8,526 nucleotides of DNA from positions 1-8,526 of the forward strand of contig JAILQN010000261.1 of the NCBI GenBank assembly GCA_024699005.1, given 5' to 3'. Under the pieces are notes generated by a model. It made no database searches. It was not told where the DNA came from and saw only the letters and a program-made list of their open reading frames with translations. The DNA comes from Clostridia bacterium. GTDB taxonomy: Bacteria > Bacillota_A > Clostridia > Oscillospirales > Acutalibacteraceae. The first letter of the stretch is position 1, and every line of letters starts with the position of its first letter. Both the position numbers and the translations under genes were made by a program. Positions 7,169 to 8,526 of the stretch are shown piece after piece.

Positions 7169-7194
7169 TCGACGTAAGGAATATGCCGTTGACC
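7072..7194 (-). repeat. Repeat copy B (RlmD/TrmA tail-like)
   Basis: This is a well-kept repeat copy in the gap between the SF0329-like and TPR-like genes. On the - strand it starts GGTCAACGGCATATTCCT, as copy C does, and stays in frame through FIHAIVSMHVESVVLMSR to a TGA at 7074-7072. It carries a perfect 9-bp hairpin, GCGTGAATA (7127-7135) with TATTCACGC (7146-7154), loop 10 bases. No start codon with a ribosome binding site is seen, so it is annotated as a repeat rather than a gene. Confidence 0.8.
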
Positions 7195-7201
7195 GGTTGC
7201 G

Positions 7202-7261
7202 TCAGGGCACCCGGATCGGTTTCACAACTGATTCAACGCGCACTGGACAACGGGATTGATC
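7202..7261 (-). repeat. Partial, diverged repeat copy B'
   Basis: The + strand segment from 7225 (CAACTGATTCAACGCGCA) matches copy B from 7098 (CGACTGATTCGACGTGCA) at a 127-bp offset. On the - strand it encodes CPVRVESVVKPIRVP before a TGA (7204-7202), aligning with HVESVV of copy B. It ends 7 bases before copy B begins, so the two are tandem. The upstream half of the repeat is not recognisable here. The remaining 75 bases to the SF0329-like stop hold nothing identified. Confidence 0.55.
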
Positions 7262-7336
7262 AGCTATCCGTAAAGCCGGAACCGCCGTATTGCCGGTCTG
7301 AAGGAAAAAAGTCACTCAACAAATCGGGAATTATCT

Positions 7337-7855
7337 TCAATTTATCTTTTCTCCGATGCACCGGATCTTATAAATTTGCTGAAGCCAATCCGGTTGATTT
7401 AAAAATGCATCCTTGAGAGAAGCAAGTTTCCTTTTTCCCAAGCGTCTGTCCATTAATGCAAACATTCTCTCCAGCGGATTATCAGAAATGACACTATCGC
7501 CGATACTTTGATTTCTGTATCCGGCGAGAGCTTCGCAGAATTCGACATCCGTATATTCCGTCCTGGCGGAAATGGGAAAGTGATCAAGAGTTTCCAAATA
7601 CCCCGTCCAATACTCAGCGATTCCGTACGGGTTATCGTTGTCTTTGTAACCGTTTTTCAAGAAATAAGTATTGACCGTTTCATGAGAAAAACGCTTTATG
7701 AGATGATCGTCAATATGCAGTTCAAAGACGCGATCTCCATCCATACCTACATATGCAGTACAGTTATAACGAACCCGACCGCGGAGACAGTCAGCCAGCA
7801 TTTCTTTTTCAAGATATCTTCTCATACCGCTCCATGAGCCCATAATACTACTCAT
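7337..7855 (-). CDS. SF0329-family-like protein of unknown function
   Basis: This 172-residue soluble protein resembles the uncharacterised SF0329 family. Supporting features are the N-terminal SWSGMRRYLEKEMLADCL (7-24), GRVRYNCTAY (26-35), and the C-terminal block NPLERMFALMDRRLGKRKL (126-144) followed by QPDWLQQIYKIR (154-165), which are the conserved stretches I associate with this family. There is no signal peptide or membrane segment. The ATG at 7855 overlaps the stop of a 20-residue upstream ORF (ATGA), with only a weak GAGG nearby, so its translation is probably coupled to that ORF. ATG at 7843 (MGSWSGM) is an alternative start. It sits between repeat copies B/B' and C, like the other accessory genes. 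No biochemical role is known to me; the family name is from memory, not a search. Confidence 0.8.
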   Translation of the reverse strand: MSSIMGSWSGMRRYLEKEMLADCLRGRVRYNCTAYVGMDGDRVFELHIDDHLIKRFSHETVNTYFLKNGYKDNDNPYGIAEYWTGYLETLDHFPISARTEYTDVEFCEALAGYRNQSIGDSVISDNPLERMFALMDRRLGKRKLASLKDAFLNQPDWLQQIYKIRCIGEKIN

Positions 7856-7914
7856 TCAGCTGCCTCGTCGATTACTGTTTTTCCATTTGCCTTTTTTATT
7901 GACTTTTCATTCAT
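7852..7914 (-). CDS. 20-residue leader ORF coupled to the SF0329-like gene
   Basis: The ORF reads MNEKSIKKANGKTVIDEAAE and stops in a TGA that overlaps the next gene's ATG by 4 bp (ATGA). It has a better ribosome binding site (AAAGGA, 6 bases from its ATG) than the gene it precedes. It is lysine-rich at the start and acidic at the end. It may be a true leader that delivers ribosomes to the downstream gene, or the cut-off end of an older gene left by cassette exchange. It does not resemble a family I recognise. Confidence 0.5.
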   Translation of the reverse strand: MNEKSIKKANGKTVIDEAAE

Positions 7915-7920
7915 ACTTTA

Positions 7921-7926
7921 TCCTTT
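7921..7926 (-). promoter_or_regulatory. Ribosome binding site of the leader ORF
   Basis: AAAGGA on the coding strand lies 6 bases before the leader ATG at 7914 and directly beside the outer arm of the palindromic element (7929). RNA folding of that element could therefore affect access to this site. Confidence 0.6.
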
Positions 7927-7928
7927 AT

Positions 7929-8024
7929 GCGATATGTTTTCGCTTCGCTCATACGCGATATGATATGAATTCCTTACTCGTCCCGCAGGGACATATCGCG
8001 AATTCCGTCAGAAATTCATATCGC
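7929..8024. repeat. Nested palindromic element, possibly a small mobile (MITE- or REP-like) repeat
   Basis: Four copies of one 8-mer form nested inverted repeats: GCGATATG at 7929-7936 and 7955-7962, and its complement CATATCGC at 7992-7999 and 8017-8024. The inner pair extends to 9 bp (7954-7962 with 7992-8000). An alternative 10-bp stem pairs GATATGAATT (7962-7971) with AATTCATATC (8013-8022). In the centre lies a tight hairpin, GTCCC-gca-GGGAC (7980-7992), and GAATTC occurs twice (7967-7972, 8000-8005). It lies in the 5' region of the leader ORF and SF0329-like gene, directly after copy C in the sense of transcription. There is no coding frame of note apart from the last codons of copy C's frame. 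It may be a non-autonomous mobile element or an RNA structure that controls the downstream gene. Confidence 0.75.
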
Positions 8025-8136
8025 TTCGAGACAGCAGAACGACCGTCTCGACATGCCTCGGGACAATGGCGTGAATAAAAACGCCGTTATCTACGCTGCC
8101 CACACAACCCTCGGCGTCAGGAATATGCCGTTGACC
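8025..8136 (-). repeat. Repeat copy C (RlmD/TrmA tail-like, open frame)
   Basis: On the - strand this copy starts GGTCAACGGCATATTCCT just 11 bases after the DUF5071-like stop. It stays in frame through FIHAIVPRHVETVVLLSR; the frame runs on into the palindromic element, adding SDMNF and a TGA (8010-8008). The open frame can be traced back to a TTG at 8154, giving 48 residues, but there is no convincing start signal. GGCGT (8068-8072) and ACGCC (8081-8085) form a hairpin. The HVETVVLLSR ending is what RlmD/TrmA-type methyltransferases commonly carry at their C-terminus. Confidence 0.8.
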
Positions 8137-8147
8137 AATCTTCCTAA

Positions 8148-8526
8148 TCAGCAATTATAGTTTGCTTGTCTGCTTTCAAATTCTTTCAACCACACAAGCC
8201 ACATTTCGTCCTGATCCTTTTCCGCTCTGAACTTACTGTATTTCAACGTTTCCTCGGTCAGAGCCTTTGGCATTTTAGCAAGACGGTCGAGTATAATCTC
8301 AGACACGGGCCAATTCAAATCCTGCAGCCACTCAAAAAGTGAATAAAGATATGGCGTCAATTCCTCGTCGGATCTGTCCGCAATGACTTTTGCACATGGC
8401 TCCCACACAGACTTGCTTTTCCCGTTTGGAAGAATCGGCTGCAAGAACGGAAATAAGTATTTCACTCCTTTTGCAAGCTCAAGTCCTTGCTGTTCCCGCT
8501 GACTGTATTCTTCTGGAGTATAGGTG
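8148..8526 (-). CDS. DUF5071-like protein, 5' end outside the window
   Basis: The frame is open from the right window edge to a TGA at 8150-8148, so at least 125 residues are encoded and the start is missing. The core LFEWLQDLNWPVSEIILDRL matches the pattern I associate with DUF5071 proteins (a WLQDxNWPV signature followed by helices). Near the C-terminus EDMW-like residues appear as DEMWLVWLKEF. GTG at 8465 is not a convincing start: the purine-rich AAAAGGAG overlaps it, leaving no spacing, and the frame continues upstream through TPEEYSQREQQGLELAKG. No signal peptide or membrane segment is visible in the part seen. Function is unknown; small helical proteins of this sort often occur in accessory gene arrays. 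It is followed closely by repeat copy C. Confidence 0.75.
   Translation of the reverse strand, partial: TYTPEEYSQREQQGLELAKGVKYLFPFLQPILPNGKSKSVWEPCAKVIADRSDEELTPYLYSLFEWLQDLNWPVSEIILDRLAKMPKALTEETLKYSKFRAEKDQDEMWLVWLKEFESRQANYNC

Noticed and set aside
7129..7416. Plus-strand open frame across repeats B and B'
   Set aside because: It crosses two repeat copies and the end of the SF0329-like gene on the other strand, has no ribosome site, and the conserved frame of the repeats is on the minus strand.
7887..8078. Plus-strand 63-residue open frame through the palindromic element
   Set aside because: Its sequence is made of palindrome arms and repeat C, with no ribosome site or family resemblance.
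6211..8136. Integron attC sites between the minus-strand cassettes
   Set aside because: The gene-repeat-gene layout is integron-like, but the repeats lack the paired RYYYAAC and GTTRRRY core sites at their ends and no integrase is present.
6211..8136. CRISPR array
   Set aside because: Only a few repeat copies exist, each about 100 bp and diverged, separated by whole genes rather than short spacers; no cas genes are seen.
8148..8465. Complete 105-residue gene starting at GTG 8465
   Set aside because: The only purine-rich site overlaps the GTG itself, and the frame stays open to the window edge, so the true start is most likely outside the window.

Overview
The window looks like chromosomal DNA from a Gram-positive gut-type Clostridia/Firmicutes bacterium. 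The reasons are purine-rich AGGAGG-type ribosome binding sites, tightly packed and overlapping genes, moderate GC, and protein families common in that group. Species cannot be assigned from the sequence alone. No rRNA, tRNA, CRISPR array, transposase or integrase was seen.

Positions 176-4888 (+ strand) hold a four-gene operon with 4-bp, 11-bp and 1-bp junctions. In order it encodes a secreted neutral-ceramidase-like protein, a GNAT acetyltransferase-like protein, a BadF-type kinase close to N-acetylglucosamine kinase, and a GH84 beta-N-acetylglucosaminidase (the O-GlcNAcase family) with no signal peptide. A simple reading is that a GlcNAc conjugate is handled at the cell surface and then inside the cell: GH84 frees GlcNAc and the kinase makes GlcNAc-6-phosphate. 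The GNAT resembles the acetyltransferase-like domain fused to GH84 in animal O-GlcNAcase, so the operon looks like a split version of that enzyme plus a kinase. A bidirectional terminator (4901-4944) closes the operon.

Positions 4986-6173 (- strand) encode a membrane-anchored HAD phosphatase that converges on the operon and shares its terminator.

Positions 6211-8526 are different in character: short accessory genes, all on the - strand (a TPR-like protein, an SF0329-like protein with a 20-residue coupled leader ORF, and a DUF5071-like protein cut by the window edge). Diverged copies of one repeat (A 6211-6310, B 7072-7194, partial B' 7202-7261, C 8025-8136) sit in every gap between them. Read on the - strand, the repeats keep a conserved peptide frame ending in HVETVVLLSR or a variant, which resembles the C-terminus of RlmD/TrmA-type RNA uracil methyltransferases. 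A nested palindromic element (7929-8024) abuts copy C. This layout suggests an array of exchangeable gene cassettes bounded by repeated gene-tail fragments, and it is the most unusual part of the window. The cassette interpretation is inference; the repeats, their shared frame and their placement are visible directly.
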